DNA of 27,365 nucleotides from Coprococcus sp. (GTDB lineage: Bacteria > Bacillota > Clostridia > Lachnospirales > Lachnospiraceae): assembly GCA_016297325.1 (NCBI GenBank), contig JAEDGW010000022.1, positions 1-27,365 of the forward strand, written 5' to 3'. Below the pieces are notes generated by a model that made no database searches, was not told where the DNA came from, and worked only from the letters and a program-made list of their open reading frames with translations. Positions 1 to 8,410 of the stretch are shown in pieces. Both the position numbers and the translations under genes were made by a program. Position 1 is the first letter of the stretch; every line of letters starts with the position of its first letter.

Positions 1-527
1 AATAATTTGCTGAATATCTTCTGTCTCTCCACAGTGTCTGCCACAAGAAGTTTCTTGAACTCCCCTTGTGCCAGCATGGATATCTGCGTGAACTGATTCC
101 TGTCAACTCCAATAAGTTCCTGTATGTAGGCATTTGCCTTCTTTCTATCTGCGATGACAGAGCCATCCGGAAGATGAAGCTCCACAGCCGCTTTCTGGGT
201 CGTCATACCTTCGCCCTTGAGCTTTGGCCTCTCGTAGTCCGGGTTTCTCCTGACCGTATACTCCTTTCCCATATGCACGAATACCAGCTCCACATAAGTG
301 TCAACTGTCATCTCCGCATAGGTGGATCTCATCATATTTGCACTTCTGCTGTCGCCGCTCGGCGCATCGTAAAGCGCATAGCAAATGGCGTCAAATATGG
401 TTGTCTTTCCTGCGCCGGTGTCACCGGTCACAAGGTACAGTCCGTTGTCGCCCAGCTTATCCAGTTCCAGCATCTGCACTCCCGCATACGGGCCAAATGC
501 CGACATAGTCAAATGTAATGGTCTCAT
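1..527 (-). CDS. sbcC: Exonuclease SbcCD subunit C, N-terminal part (cut by window edge)
   Basis: This is the first ~175 residues of the SMC-like ATPase that pairs with SbcD (Rad50/Mre11 type) to open hairpins and trim double-strand DNA ends. It begins MRPLHLTMSAFGPY, the usual SbcC opening. Walker A is GDTGAGKT (about residues 35-42), followed by FDAICYALYD. The Q-loop stretch FTQISMLAQGEF lies near residues 146-157. The coiled coils, zinc hook and C-terminal ATPase half lie outside the window. The start ATG (527-525) is 10 bases after the sbcD stop. Its ribosome site (GGGGGAG) touches that stop, so the two genes are translated as one operon. The identification is strong; only completeness is unknown. 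Confidence 0.95.
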   Translation of the reverse strand, partial: MRPLHLTMSAFGPYAGVQMLELDKLGDNGLYLVTGDTGAGKTTIFDAICYALYDAPSGDSRSANMMRSTYAEMTVDTYVELVFVHMGKEYTVRRNPDYERPKLKGEGMTTQKAAVELHLPDGSVIADRKKANAYIQELIGVDRNQFTQISMLAQGEFKKLLVADTVERQKIFSKL

Positions 528-537
528 AACGCTCCCC

Positions 538-1704
538 CTATAATTCTTTATCCACTGTGCCGATCACGTCCAGCATGATTGCTCTTTGTTCGTCGTTCAT
601 CGGCTGGTTGTTCTGCTTTTCATAGAGCTCATCAAAGAGTTCTATCATGCTCTTGCCCTCAATCACCACGCCATCGTCTATAACCTGTTCTGTTCGGGTT
701 CTGGTATTGTCATAACGGAGCTTCATGATGTTCGGGTACACTGTCCTCAGCTTGCCAAGTGCATCCGGAACGTCCTCTTCATCGGTGATGACTACATACA
801 GATAATCGTCCACCGCCGTGCCCTCGTATGTCTTTTTATCCATCAGTTCGTCAAATGTCCCCTTGATCTCACGGAGTTCGTGAAGCGGTGTCAATGGCAC
901 GGTTCTTATATCGACTTTTTTGTTCTCTGGAATGTCGATAACCGTAACCGACTTTGTATGCTTTGCTTCTGACAATGAATACTTCAGCGGTGTGCCACAG
1001 TATCTGACAGTCTCCCTGCCCGCCTTCTGCGGGCCATGTATATGTCCAAGTGCCACATAATCGAATGGCTCAAATACAGACACATCCACGTTATCAAGGC
1101 CGCCCACGTTCTCCTCTGACTCTGAACGTTCAGCCCCAGTAACAAATTGGTGTGCCACCAGAATATTTGTCTCTGACTCATCTATTTCCATGTGTTCTAT
1201 GGCCACCCGGCAGGCATCTGTATAATCACCGATCCCATCTGCCTCCTCCGGGAATACTGCTCTGACCGTAGCCGGCTTCACAAATGGCAGCATATGTATC
1301 TTCACTGTAAATCCATCCAAATCACCAAGCTCCAGCGGTGCAAGTTTTTTTCTTTCATTTCCTGCAAATCGTGACTTGTCATATACAGGCGATATATGAA
1401 TTCCGCTCAGATCTATGAGTTTTGCCGCAAACGCCAGCTTTGCAGCAGAATCATGATTGCCGCTTATCATATACACCTGCAGTTTCCGCTTTGCCAGGGA
1501 TGTCAGAAAGCTGTCCAGCAGCTTCACCGCTTCCTCCCCTGGCACCGATTTGTCATAGACATCTCCGGCTATGATGACTCCATCCGGCTTCTCTTCATCG
1601 ATGATACCCAGAATTTCTTTTAATATATACTCCTGATCCTCCAGCATGGAAAACTCGTTGACACGTTTTCCTATGTGGAGGTCAGATAAGTGGATTAAGC
1701 GCAT
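538..1704 (-). CDS. sbcD: Exonuclease SbcCD subunit D (Mre11-type nuclease)
   Basis: A 388-residue calcineurin-like metallophosphoesterase that forms the nuclease half of SbcCD. All metal-binding motifs are present in order: DLHIG (D8, H10), AGDVYD (D48), SGNHDS (N83, H84), AHQF (H185) and GHIHG (H221, H223). The length is typical of Firmicute SbcD. The ATG at 1704 has an excellent ribosome site (AAGGAGGGGG) at normal spacing. It is first in the sbcD-sbcC operon, with sbcC 10 bases downstream. Known role: ATP-dependent double-strand exonuclease and single-strand endonuclease acting on hairpins and blocked ends. Nothing in the sequence looks damaged. Confidence 0.96.
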   Translation of the reverse strand: MRLIHLSDLHIGKRVNEFSMLEDQEYILKEILGIIDEEKPDGVIIAGDVYDKSVPGEEAVKLLDSFLTSLAKRKLQVYMISGNHDSAAKLAFAAKLIDLSGIHISPVYDKSRFAGNERKKLAPLELGDLDGFTVKIHMLPFVKPATVRAVFPEEADGIGDYTDACRVAIEHMEIDESETNILVAHQFVTGAERSESEENVGGLDNVDVSVFEPFDYVALGHIHGPQKAGRETVRYCGTPLKYSLSEAKHTKSVTVIDIPENKKVDIRTVPLTPLHELREIKGTFDELMDKKTYEGTAVDDYLYVVITDEEDVPDALGKLRTVYPNIMKLRYDNTRTRTEQVIDDGVVIEGKSMIELFDELYEKQNNQPMNDEQRAIMLDVIGTVDKEL

Positions 1705-1728
1705 ATTTGTCCCCCTCCTTTATATCAT

Positions 1729-1757
1729 TTTCTAAATGTCTCTGCGAAAAATTTCAA
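1729..1757 (-). promoter_or_regulatory. Candidate sigma-A promoter of sbcDC
   Basis: On the minus strand, TTGAAA (1757-1752) is followed after 17 bases by TAGAAA (1734-1729), about 25 bases before the sbcD start codon. The spacing is ideal but the -10 box is only fair. Confidence 0.4.
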
Positions 1758-1881
1758 TTTTTAACTCTTTACAGTTTAACACACATTTGCACATTTAAGG
1801 AGTAAACCTGTAGGCTAAAATACAGTAAATATACGCTCTGTTGATTTCTGTGAACTCTGTGTTAAACATCTCCCAAACGTC

Positions 1882-1910
1882 TTGATGATACATACATATT
1901 CATGTATTCT
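1882..1910 (+). promoter_or_regulatory. Candidate promoter of the PD-(D/E)XK gene
   Basis: TTGATG (1882-1887) and TATTCT (1905-1910) are separated by 17 bases. A start of transcription near 1917 would give a ~105-base leader holding two short palindromes. The rest of the 319-base gap between sbcD and this gene (1705-2023) shows no other gene. Confidence 0.4.
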
Positions 1911-1923
1911 CTATAGAAAGTAT

Positions 1924-1969
1924 CTCCCGCGGGAAATAAAAGCAGAAGCGCTATCAACTGGCCAGTTGA
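1924..1969 (+). repeat. Two perfect palindromes in the leader of the PD-(D/E)XK gene
   Basis: TCCCGCGGGA (1924-1933) and TCAACTGGCCAGTTGA (1954-1969) are both perfect inverted repeats lying between the candidate promoter and the start codon. They could be operators for dimeric regulators or short RNA hairpins; the sequence alone cannot decide. Confidence 0.5.
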
Positions 1970-2023
1970 ATTATTTACAACATTGTTATTTTAAATTTTA
2001 TGGGGTAAAATGGAGGTACTTAA

Positions 2024-3034
2024 TTGAACAAAGACAACCAAACAAAAGCAAATAGTAAACACCACATTATAGCTGATACTCATGCCAATTTTTCAAATTC
2101 AAATGATGGTGGCAAAACGCATTCTGATGATAATGCAAATTACACTCAATGGCATACAGGATTTGTCCAGGCCATGAGACTATATTTAAAAGATTATGAA
2201 AACGACTTGGAATTCACTGATGAATTTCAGCTCACACGAAAACCACTCAGCATAGATTTAACAGTGGTCAAGAAGCTTGATGATATCACTATAAAAAATA
2301 GCATTGGCAGTTTTTTCAGGAAACATAACATTCTGGAATACAAATCGCCTAAGGACGAACTCAATCTTGAGACATTTTATAAAGTGCAAGCATACGCCAT
2401 GCTGTATATGATTGCCCCAGGTAACTGTAACATCTACGGCACTCCAATAAATGAAAATGATGTAACAATCACAATAGTGAGGGCTATATACCCAAGAAAA
2501 TTGATGAAAGCTCTTGAAAAACTTGGATATAATATTCATGAAGATATAGAAAATATATACCGTATAGATGGTGCCCAGTTTCCCATACAAGTAGCAGTCA
2601 CCAAACCAAGCACTAACACTGGAGAACCTGACCGAGATATGATCTGGCTCAATGTACTGTCAACAGACATAACAAAAGATACCTATAACACCTTTCTATC
2701 CGGTATAAATGAATTAGATATTAAACACAGCATGTTCGCTGATGCTATATTTGCTATTGTATCCAATGTTAACGAAGAAAAAATTGAAGTCTGGAAGGAG
2801 GAACAATCTATGAACGATGCAATGAGACGGATTATGGCAAAGGAACTCAAAGAAAGTAGAGACGAAGGACTTGCAGAAGGTCGTTCCGAAGAAAGAAACA
2901 TGATGAAAGAGGCTATACTTACTGCCAAAAAGGAGCATATCTCCGACGCATCTCAGCTTGAGGCGTTGGGATTCGACGCTGAAACTTCTCATAGTACCAT
3001 AGCTATATTGAGGGAATTGGGCGTCATTTCCTAA
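2024..3034 (+). CDS. PD-(D/E)XK nuclease-family (Rpn/transposase-like) protein
   Basis: A 336-residue protein starting with TTG behind a good ribosome site (TGGAGG). The catalytic pattern of the PD-(D/E)XK superfamily is readable: IDLTVVKK (D78), then after 26 residues LEYKSP (E105, K107), then a helix with FYKVQAY (Q122). The C-terminus is highly charged, with ELKESRDEGLAEGRSEE, the tail typical of the many Rpn-like copies in Lachnospiraceae genomes. Known relatives (RpnA-E) promote RecA-independent recombination by cutting DNA. The first ~40 residues are low complexity and Asn/His-rich. It stands alone, convergent with the LTA-synthase-like gene. The exact substrate is unknown, and automatic annotation often misnames this family. 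Confidence 0.8.
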   Translation: MNKDNQTKANSKHHIIADTHANFSNSNDGGKTHSDDNANYTQWHTGFVQAMRLYLKDYENDLEFTDEFQLTRKPLSIDLTVVKKLDDITIKNSIGSFFRKHNILEYKSPKDELNLETFYKVQAYAMLYMIAPGNCNIYGTPINENDVTITIVRAIYPRKLMKALEKLGYNIHEDIENIYRIDGAQFPIQVAVTKPSTNTGEPDRDMIWLNVLSTDITKDTYNTFLSGINELDIKHSMFADAIFAIVSNVNEEKIEVWKEEQSMNDAMRRIMAKELKESRDEGLAEGRSEERNMMKEAILTAKKEHISDASQLEALGFDAETSHSTIAILRELGVIS

Positions 3035-3080
3035 AACTCCTCTGCAGTTACGAGAAATAATAATTATATCAATGACAAAA

Positions 3081-3133
3081 CCCCTGTCCATACAGGTTTG
3101 ATAAAGACCTGGTTTGAACAGGGGTATTTTTAT
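3081..3133. terminator. Bidirectional intrinsic terminator
   Basis: An outer stem CCCCTGT (3081-3087)/ACAGGGG (3118-3124) and an inner stem CAGGT/ACCTG make a long hairpin. On the plus strand it is followed by TATTTTTATT; on the minus strand by TTTTG. It lies between two convergent genes and serves both. Confidence 0.8.
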
Positions 3134-4980
3134 TCGCTTAAATTTTTCAGATAATCAAATTTCAAAGTAAGGTCATTTTTCCGTATAACGTTGTTGACCC
3201 ACGTGCTTGTATCCTCAAGCTTTTTAGCATCTATCTTGCCACCATTTGTGACCTTGCCATCTTCCACATAGACTTTTCCATCATACCAGGAATAATCACT
3301 GAAAAATACCACGCCCTGATAATCCGGTGCCAATGCATCCTTAAGAAGATAGCGGTTGACATTGTACTTTATGCCAAACAGATTGAGAACTGTTGGCAGT
3401 ATGTTCAGCTGAGACGTCGGCTGATCGATATCTACCCGCTCCTGGTCACTGCTCCAGATGAAGAACGGTGTATGATTTACAAGATTATTTGACGTATTCT
3501 TGTATTTGTCAAGAACCGACTTATCGTTCAGCGTGTACAGATAGTGGTCAGCATATGCCACGATCACGGTATTATCATACAAATCGTTGTCCTTGAGTGC
3601 CTGAATGAGCAGCCCAACCATCTTGTCCGTCTCTCCGGCCTGAAGTCTTGCGCACTCCTCTTCACTCAGATCAGGAATATTATCTTCACCATACTTCTCA
3701 GCAAGAAGAAGATGTGCAACCTCCTTCTCAGGAGTGAAAGGTGTATGCGGCGAATATGTTATGACATAGTTCAGGAACGGGCCATCCTGCTGGAACATAT
3801 TCTTGTAAAATGTCTCGTTCAATATCAGCTCTCTGTCCAGCTTATATGAGAGATCCTTATAATTCTGTACGTCCTTCAGACCAAAGTAATTGTCATATCC
3901 CCAGCTTGAATAATTGCTCTTTCTGGAATAAAACTCTCCCTTGTTCATATGGAAAGCATTTGCCGAATATCCCTGCGCCTTAAATAACTGAGGCAGAGTG
4001 TCCACAAATGTGTTCTCATTGAATGAATACGGATTCTTGCTAAATGTCACAGGTGTTGTGAATCCGGTATTAACCGCAAGTTCAGAGTTAAATGTGGATC
4101 CACCGCCTGTATATATCGAATAGTGATCGTTGAAATTGATCGCATGCTCCTTGAGAGCCCACAGGTTCGGTGTATCATTCTCGTTCAGCAGCCACTCATC
4201 CATGCCCTCCATCTGAAGGAATATCACATTCTTTCCCTTGTAGATTCCGGTATATGAATTGTCTGCCTCCTGCTCCCCGCCGCTGTACTCGGCATCAAGG
4301 AACTGCTTTTCCTCGTCGGTGATTTTTTCCTCCGGCTTAAGATACTCCACATATATGTTTCTCACAATGAACTCGTACATTCCCGTGATCTTCATGCCCT
4401 TGTTCACATCATTGAAATCTCTGTACACATTTGCCGAGCGGTCAAATGAATTCCATTTCAGTGAATCTGTCGTCTTGCCGTACATAAGCGGCAGACATGT
4501 ATGGATCACAAGGAATCCTATGACAACCACCGCAAATCTCTTCTTCTGAAACTTCGGCTGCTCCGGAATGTGTCTGCAGCCAATGACCGCCAACACTATC
4601 ATCAGAACGACACTGGCATATATCCATGGGCTTGTGCCGAGTATGGTATCCATAATATAGGATTTGCCCTCGCTTGCCATTCTGATAAGATTCGTGTTGA
4701 AGAAGAAACCTGTCAGCGAATAATATATGCCATTTGTGAGGTACAGCACCAGTGAAAATACGAAGAACACGATATACACTATCCTAGCTGCCGTCTTCCT
4801 GAGTGAAAGAACTATACCGACAATTAGTGCTGTCCACAACAAGGTGAACAACGCTGCAACAAATACATAGTAATGGAGCACATCCCATTTGAATCCCATG
4901 AACCTTGTGAATACATCCATAAGGATAAATGGAAGCGCCATAAAAATTATTGATTTTTTGTTTTCTTTAAGCACATTCAT
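3130..4980 (-). CDS. LTA synthase family / phosphoglycerol transferase-like membrane sulfatase
   Basis: A 616-residue polytopic protein with about five N-terminal membrane helices (near 10-28, 37-60, 66-88, 118-135 and 148-166) and an extracellular alkaline-phosphatase/sulfatase domain from ~250 to 565. Family metal and nucleophile sites are visible: NVIFLQMEG (E258), GGGSTFNSE with T296 as likely nucleophile, SPHTPF (H412) and AYADHY (D478, H479). LtaS usually has GDHY at this last site, so the Ala is a small variation. Family members transfer glycerol phosphate from phosphatidylglycerol to build lipoteichoic acid or decorate glycans. It overlaps the upstream glycosyltransferase by 14 bases (4967-4980) and has no strong ribosome site of its own, which suggests translational coupling. 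The precise acceptor is not shown. Confidence 0.85.
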   Translation of the reverse strand: MNVLKENKKSIIFMALPFILMDVFTRFMGFKWDVLHYYVFVAALFTLLWTALIVGIVLSLRKTAARIVYIVFFVFSLVLYLTNGIYYSLTGFFFNTNLIRMASEGKSYIMDTILGTSPWIYASVVLMIVLAVIGCRHIPEQPKFQKKRFAVVVIGFLVIHTCLPLMYGKTTDSLKWNSFDRSANVYRDFNDVNKGMKITGMYEFIVRNIYVEYLKPEEKITDEEKQFLDAEYSGGEQEADNSYTGIYKGKNVIFLQMEGMDEWLLNENDTPNLWALKEHAINFNDHYSIYTGGGSTFNSELAVNTGFTTPVTFSKNPYSFNENTFVDTLPQLFKAQGYSANAFHMNKGEFYSRKSNYSSWGYDNYFGLKDVQNYKDLSYKLDRELILNETFYKNMFQQDGPFLNYVITYSPHTPFTPEKEVAHLLLAEKYGEDNIPDLSEEECARLQAGETDKMVGLLIQALKDNDLYDNTVIVAYADHYLYTLNDKSVLDKYKNTSNNLVNHTPFFIWSSDQERVDIDQPTSQLNILPTVLNLFGIKYNVNRYLLKDALAPDYQGVVFFSDYSWYDGKVYVEDGKVTNGGKIDAKKLEDTSTWVNNVIRKNDLTLKFDYLKNLSE

Positions 4981-6367
4981 TTTTTATATCTTCTATCCTG
5001 ATTTTACTCTCATGCGGAATTGTCTTCCACGTTACCTTCATAAACAAAGCCAGATACTGGGCATATCGTCCGATAATATCAAACGTAGGCCACGTCAGGC
5101 AGTATAGTGCCATCTTGCGGAGCGGGATCTTAGATATCCTGTTTCTCTCTATAGCAAAGAGATATACGCTGATCGGTATGCTGGCAAAATATCTGCCAAC
5201 TCTGTAAAGTATTCTGGATATAACCGCTGACAAAATGCAAAACAGAAATGCATGCCAGCCAAATCCTTTCTGCTCAAACCCGTTCACGTAGCAATATGCC
5301 GGATAAAAAATCAAGTTCATAAAGAGCCACCTGAACGCAGACACGATATTTCTCGGCACAAGCTGTGCAAATGTATCAAATGACATCCATCTGAATCTCA
5401 GATCAGTGAGAACTGCTTTAAACCCTTTCTCGTTCTCATTTCCAAGCTTTTGGAGCTTGAGCCTAAAGATGTTCGCAAGAAGTCCGGGGCCACTGTCGCA
5501 GAATGCCAATATATGGCCCTTTGCCCATCTTATTCTCTGTCTCATGGCTATCTTCAAGCTGACAGGCTGCTCATCATAGAACACCGCCTCGTCATTGTAT
5601 GTGATCTCATAGCCATTCACAACACAGTCTGCCGTGAACGCCCTGTCCTCTGTGAGTGATGTATAATTCCATCCATCTTTAACCAGCTCATTTGCAAACA
5701 GGAATCCTGTTCCCTGAATGTTCGTCGCCAGATGAAGAACCGATCTGACTCTGTGGTTCGTTCTGATCGACCTGAGCCAATGGAGAGCATATGTGGATGC
5801 TATCCAGTTCTCGTCAAAATTCTTTGTATTACGGTATGAGGTAATAACCTTGCATCCCTCATCAAAAGAATCGTTCATCCTTGATATATAGTCACGGCTC
5901 AGAAGGTTGTCCGCATCAAATACGAAATACCCTTCAAATGAATCCCTGCCATAATCTTCTTCTATCCTGTCAAAAAGAAATTGAAGCGCAAATCCCTTTG
6001 TCCTGTGTGCATCGTCAAATCTCTCATAACAGCACGCGCCCTTCTCCCGGACTATCTTGGCCGTATTATCCGTACAATTATCCGCCACAACGAACACTGT
6101 GATATATTCCTTCGGATAATCCTGCGCATATATACTGTCTATCAGATTCCCTATGACCGCTTCCTCATTTCTTGCGGCTATGACCACTGCATATTTGTGA
6201 TAATGCTCTGCCCGCTTAAACTTCCTAGTAAAAAATATACTCACTATAAAATAGAAAGTATGATGAAAAATAAGCGCACTCAGAATCACACCCAGCACCA
6301 CATACACCGCATCTGCATAGTCGTAGACACTCGCCAGCGCATCCATTACACTGCGCACTATATTCAT
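4967..6367 (-). CDS. Membrane glycosyltransferase, family 2
   Basis: A 466-residue processive-type GT2. One N-terminal helix (~21-46) is followed by a catalytic domain with VVIAARNEE, VVADNCTD (D96), the DAD metal site (151-153), TED (239-241) and the QRIRW acceptor motif (277-281). Several C-terminal helices follow, the layout of cellulose/hyaluronan synthase-like enzymes. The frame opens at a GTG four codons earlier. That GTG lies inside the ribosome site (AGAGGTGG), so the ATG at 6367-6365, 8 bases further on, is the better start. The following LTA-synthase-like gene overlaps its stop. Together they probably make or decorate a glycerol-phosphate-containing envelope polymer or glycolipid; that pathway is inferred from gene order only. 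Confidence 0.85.
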   Translation of the reverse strand: MNIVRSVMDALASVYDYADAVYVVLGVILSALIFHHTFYFIVSIFFTRKFKRAEHYHKYAVVIAARNEEAVIGNLIDSIYAQDYPKEYITVFVVADNCTDNTAKIVREKGACCYERFDDAHRTKGFALQFLFDRIEEDYGRDSFEGYFVFDADNLLSRDYISRMNDSFDEGCKVITSYRNTKNFDENWIASTYALHWLRSIRTNHRVRSVLHLATNIQGTGFLFANELVKDGWNYTSLTEDRAFTADCVVNGYEITYNDEAVFYDEQPVSLKIAMRQRIRWAKGHILAFCDSGPGLLANIFRLKLQKLGNENEKGFKAVLTDLRFRWMSFDTFAQLVPRNIVSAFRWLFMNLIFYPAYCYVNGFEQKGFGWHAFLFCILSAVISRILYRVGRYFASIPISVYLFAIERNRISKIPLRKMALYCLTWPTFDIIGRYAQYLALFMKVTWKTIPHESKIRIEDIKNECA

Positions 6368-6564
6368 GTGCTTTTCCACCTCTGCTCATTAGAATATTAT
6401 CTGTATACCAAACTAAATCGTCTATTTTCGCCAGTTCTGCTCAATACACGTCCATCTATTCTAATCCACAACACACACATTCGTCAATGATGAGATAACA
6501 CAATTTAATGCTTAGTTTTACCAAAAAACCGTCATTTTGCCCTATATGTGGCAAATGTATCCTC
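6368..6564. other. Intergenic gap between aldo/keto reductase and GT2
   Basis: A 197-base AT-rich gap. A weak hairpin (TTTGCC/GGCAAA with an 8-base loop) lies just after the reductase stop on the minus strand, with a run of six T about eight bases later, so it is at best a poor terminator. TATACA near the right side of the gap could be a -10 box for the GT2 gene, but no -35 is convincing. No gene seen. Confidence 0.4.
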
Positions 6565-7569
6565 TCATTTCTTATCGTCGATTATCAGAACACCCTGTGG
6601 AGGATTTGCATTTATCGCACCAACCACTGGATGAGTAACATATAACTCTTCAAGATAAGCCACATCCTCTGCTGTAAGTTTTACCCCCAATGCTCCCACA
6701 GCGTCATCCAGATAACCAGTCTTAGTCGCACCTATGATAGGAGATGCAACGCCCTTTGCCCACTGCCATGCTATGGCTATCTGTGACATCTTGCAGTTAT
6801 GTTTTTCAGCTAGCTCATGTACCCTGTTTACGATCTGTATGTCATAATTCTCCATCCTGTCGTACTTGCCCCTTGCCGCGCGGTCCGTCTTGCTCCTGAT
6901 GGAATCGCTGTTCCACTCATTTCTCGTCAGATGCCCTGCAGCAAGCGGACTGTATGGCATAAGCATGACATTCATCTGCCTGCATATAGGAATGAGCTCT
7001 CTCTCATCCTCCCTGTAGAGCAGATTGTAATGATCTTCCATTGCGGCAAATGGTGTCCAACCGTTATCCCTTGCGGCCATCTGCATATTATAGAACTGAT
7101 ATCCGTACATAGCTGACGCTCCCAGCGCCCTTACTTTTCCGGCCTTAACCAGGCCATCCAAAGCCTCCATCGTCTCCTCTATAGGTGTATCGTAATCAAA
7201 TCTATGTATTATGTACAGATCAAGATAGTCGGTTCCAAGTCTCTTCAAAGTACCATCTATCTCTCTGCCTATAGCCTCTTTTGACAGCCTTCCTTCATTA
7301 AAATAAACCTTTGAGGCTATGACTACTTTATCTCTTGTAATGTTGTTCTTTATCGCTTTTCCCAGATACTCCTCACTGGTTCCACCAGAATAGCAGTTCG
7401 CAGTATCAAAGAAATTGATTCCAAGGTTCAGGGCATGTTTTACCATATCATTTGTCTGATCCTCATCAAGTGTCCAGTCATGCATGACCCCGGCCTTGCC
7501 GAAGCTCATACATCCAACGCACAGCTTGGACACTTCTATGTCCGTGTTTCCTACCTTTGCGTATTCCAT
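6565..7569 (-). CDS. Aldo/keto reductase (YajO/Tas-like)
   Basis: A 334-residue NADPH-dependent oxidoreductase of the aldo/keto reductase superfamily. The catalytic tetrad is intact: D55 and Y60 in FFDTANCYSGG, K87 in VIASKV, H122 in LYIIHRFD. The length matches the YajO branch. The ATG has an AGGAGG site 8 bases upstream, overlapping the stop of the flavodoxin gene only 12 bases away, so the two are one operon. The natural substrate is unknown; the family reduces aldehydes and ketones, often in detoxification. That fits with the MerR-type promoter ahead of the operon. Confidence 0.92.
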   Translation of the reverse strand: MEYAKVGNTDIEVSKLCVGCMSFGKAGVMHDWTLDEDQTNDMVKHALNLGINFFDTANCYSGGTSEEYLGKAIKNNITRDKVVIASKVYFNEGRLSKEAIGREIDGTLKRLGTDYLDLYIIHRFDYDTPIEETMEALDGLVKAGKVRALGASAMYGYQFYNMQMAARDNGWTPFAAMEDHYNLLYREDERELIPICRQMNVMLMPYSPLAAGHLTRNEWNSDSIRSKTDRAARGKYDRMENYDIQIVNRVHELAEKHNCKMSQIAIAWQWAKGVASPIIGATKTGYLDDAVGALGVKLTAEDVAYLEELYVTHPVVGAINANPPQGVLIIDDKK

Positions 7570-7581
7570 ATCTAATACCTC

Positions 7582-8121
7582 CTATACATTAGTTCCCATC
7601 TCATAGGCCTGATCAAGCGCTGCATGTCCGGCAATCTCACCCATGCCATCCACGCCGCCGGCAAATACAGTTCCCACAAGGCGACATTTCTCAAAACATG
7701 CGATCCAGCCCTCAAGTCCATGGATTGCCCTCTCGTCCACACCGGCCTCATCCTCAGCAGCGGTTGACATGAAATATATGTCCCTGAACTTGTAATCCGA
7801 TGAGTACAGCGAATTTGCGCGGTCAAGCAATGTCTTCATCTGTCCCGCTATCTCGTAGTAATATATCGGGCTGGCAAATGCTATGACATCTGCACATCTC
7901 ATCTGCTCCGCCAGCTCTATGGCATCATCCTTGATCACGCATGCACCAAGCTTCTGACACGCCAGACAGCCAACGCAGAACGCAAGCTTTTTGCCCTTGA
8001 GTGTAACCTGTGTCACATCGTTGCCTGCGGCCTTTGCACCCTCGGCAAATTTGTCTGCAAGTGCATCTGAATTGCTGTTGTTTCTGAGACTTGTTCCTAT
8101 AACCAGTACCTTCTTGCTCAT
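7582..8121 (-). CDS. Flavodoxin-family iron-sulfur flavoprotein / NAD(P)H FMN reductase
   Basis: A 179-residue protein beginning MSKKVLVIGTSLRNNSNS, the FMN-phosphate loop of the NADPH-dependent FMN reductase fold. The cysteine pattern CVGCLACQKLGAC (C49, C52, C55, C61) resembles the cluster-binding insert of archaeal/clostridial iron-sulfur flavoproteins. ASPIYYYEIAGQMK (~83-96) is the second FMN contact. The frame is open further upstream, but the ATG at 8121 has GGAGG at 9 bases and begins the conserved domain, so the longer form is rejected. It is first in a two-gene operon with the aldo/keto reductase. Likely a redox or detoxification enzyme; the substrate is unknown. Confidence 0.88.
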   Translation of the reverse strand: MSKKVLVIGTSLRNNSNSDALADKFAEGAKAAGNDVTQVTLKGKKLAFCVGCLACQKLGACVIKDDAIELAEQMRCADVIAFASPIYYYEIAGQMKTLLDRANSLYSSDYKFRDIYFMSTAAEDEAGVDERAIHGLEGWIACFEKCRLVGTVFAGGVDGMGEIAGHAALDQAYEMGTNV

Positions 8122-8258
8122 AATATAGTTCCTCCAATCATATGTTTCTAGCGGTGATCCACAAAACTTCAACTTCAAAATAAATCATAAGTTTTGCAAC
8201 CAGCTATTATTTTTATAATTCTGACTACCGGTTCACACACTTACCAGCAGACAATTAA

Positions 8259-8289
8259 AGTCTAGCACATGGAGTTCACTTTAAGGCAA
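8259..8289 (-). promoter_or_regulatory. MerR-type promoter and operator of the flavodoxin-reductase operon
   Basis: On the minus strand, -35 TTGCCT (8289-8284) and -10 TAGACT (8264-8259) are 19 bases apart, the over-long spacer typical of promoters untwisted by MerR-family activators. The spacer holds the imperfect dyad TTAAAGTGAACTCC, close to the known GAGTGAACTC-type operators of aldehyde-responsive MerR regulators. The start codon is ~140 bases downstream. No MerR gene is in the window. Confidence 0.7.
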
Positions 8290-8410
8290 GCATTTCTAAC
8301 TAATTTTCATGTAAAATGTAAAACTTAATTCCCGATTTCCTACAATCATATTAATCATAATTCGTCATACACTATGTAATAAAACATCTGTTTTTCTGGG
8401 AGAATTCTCT

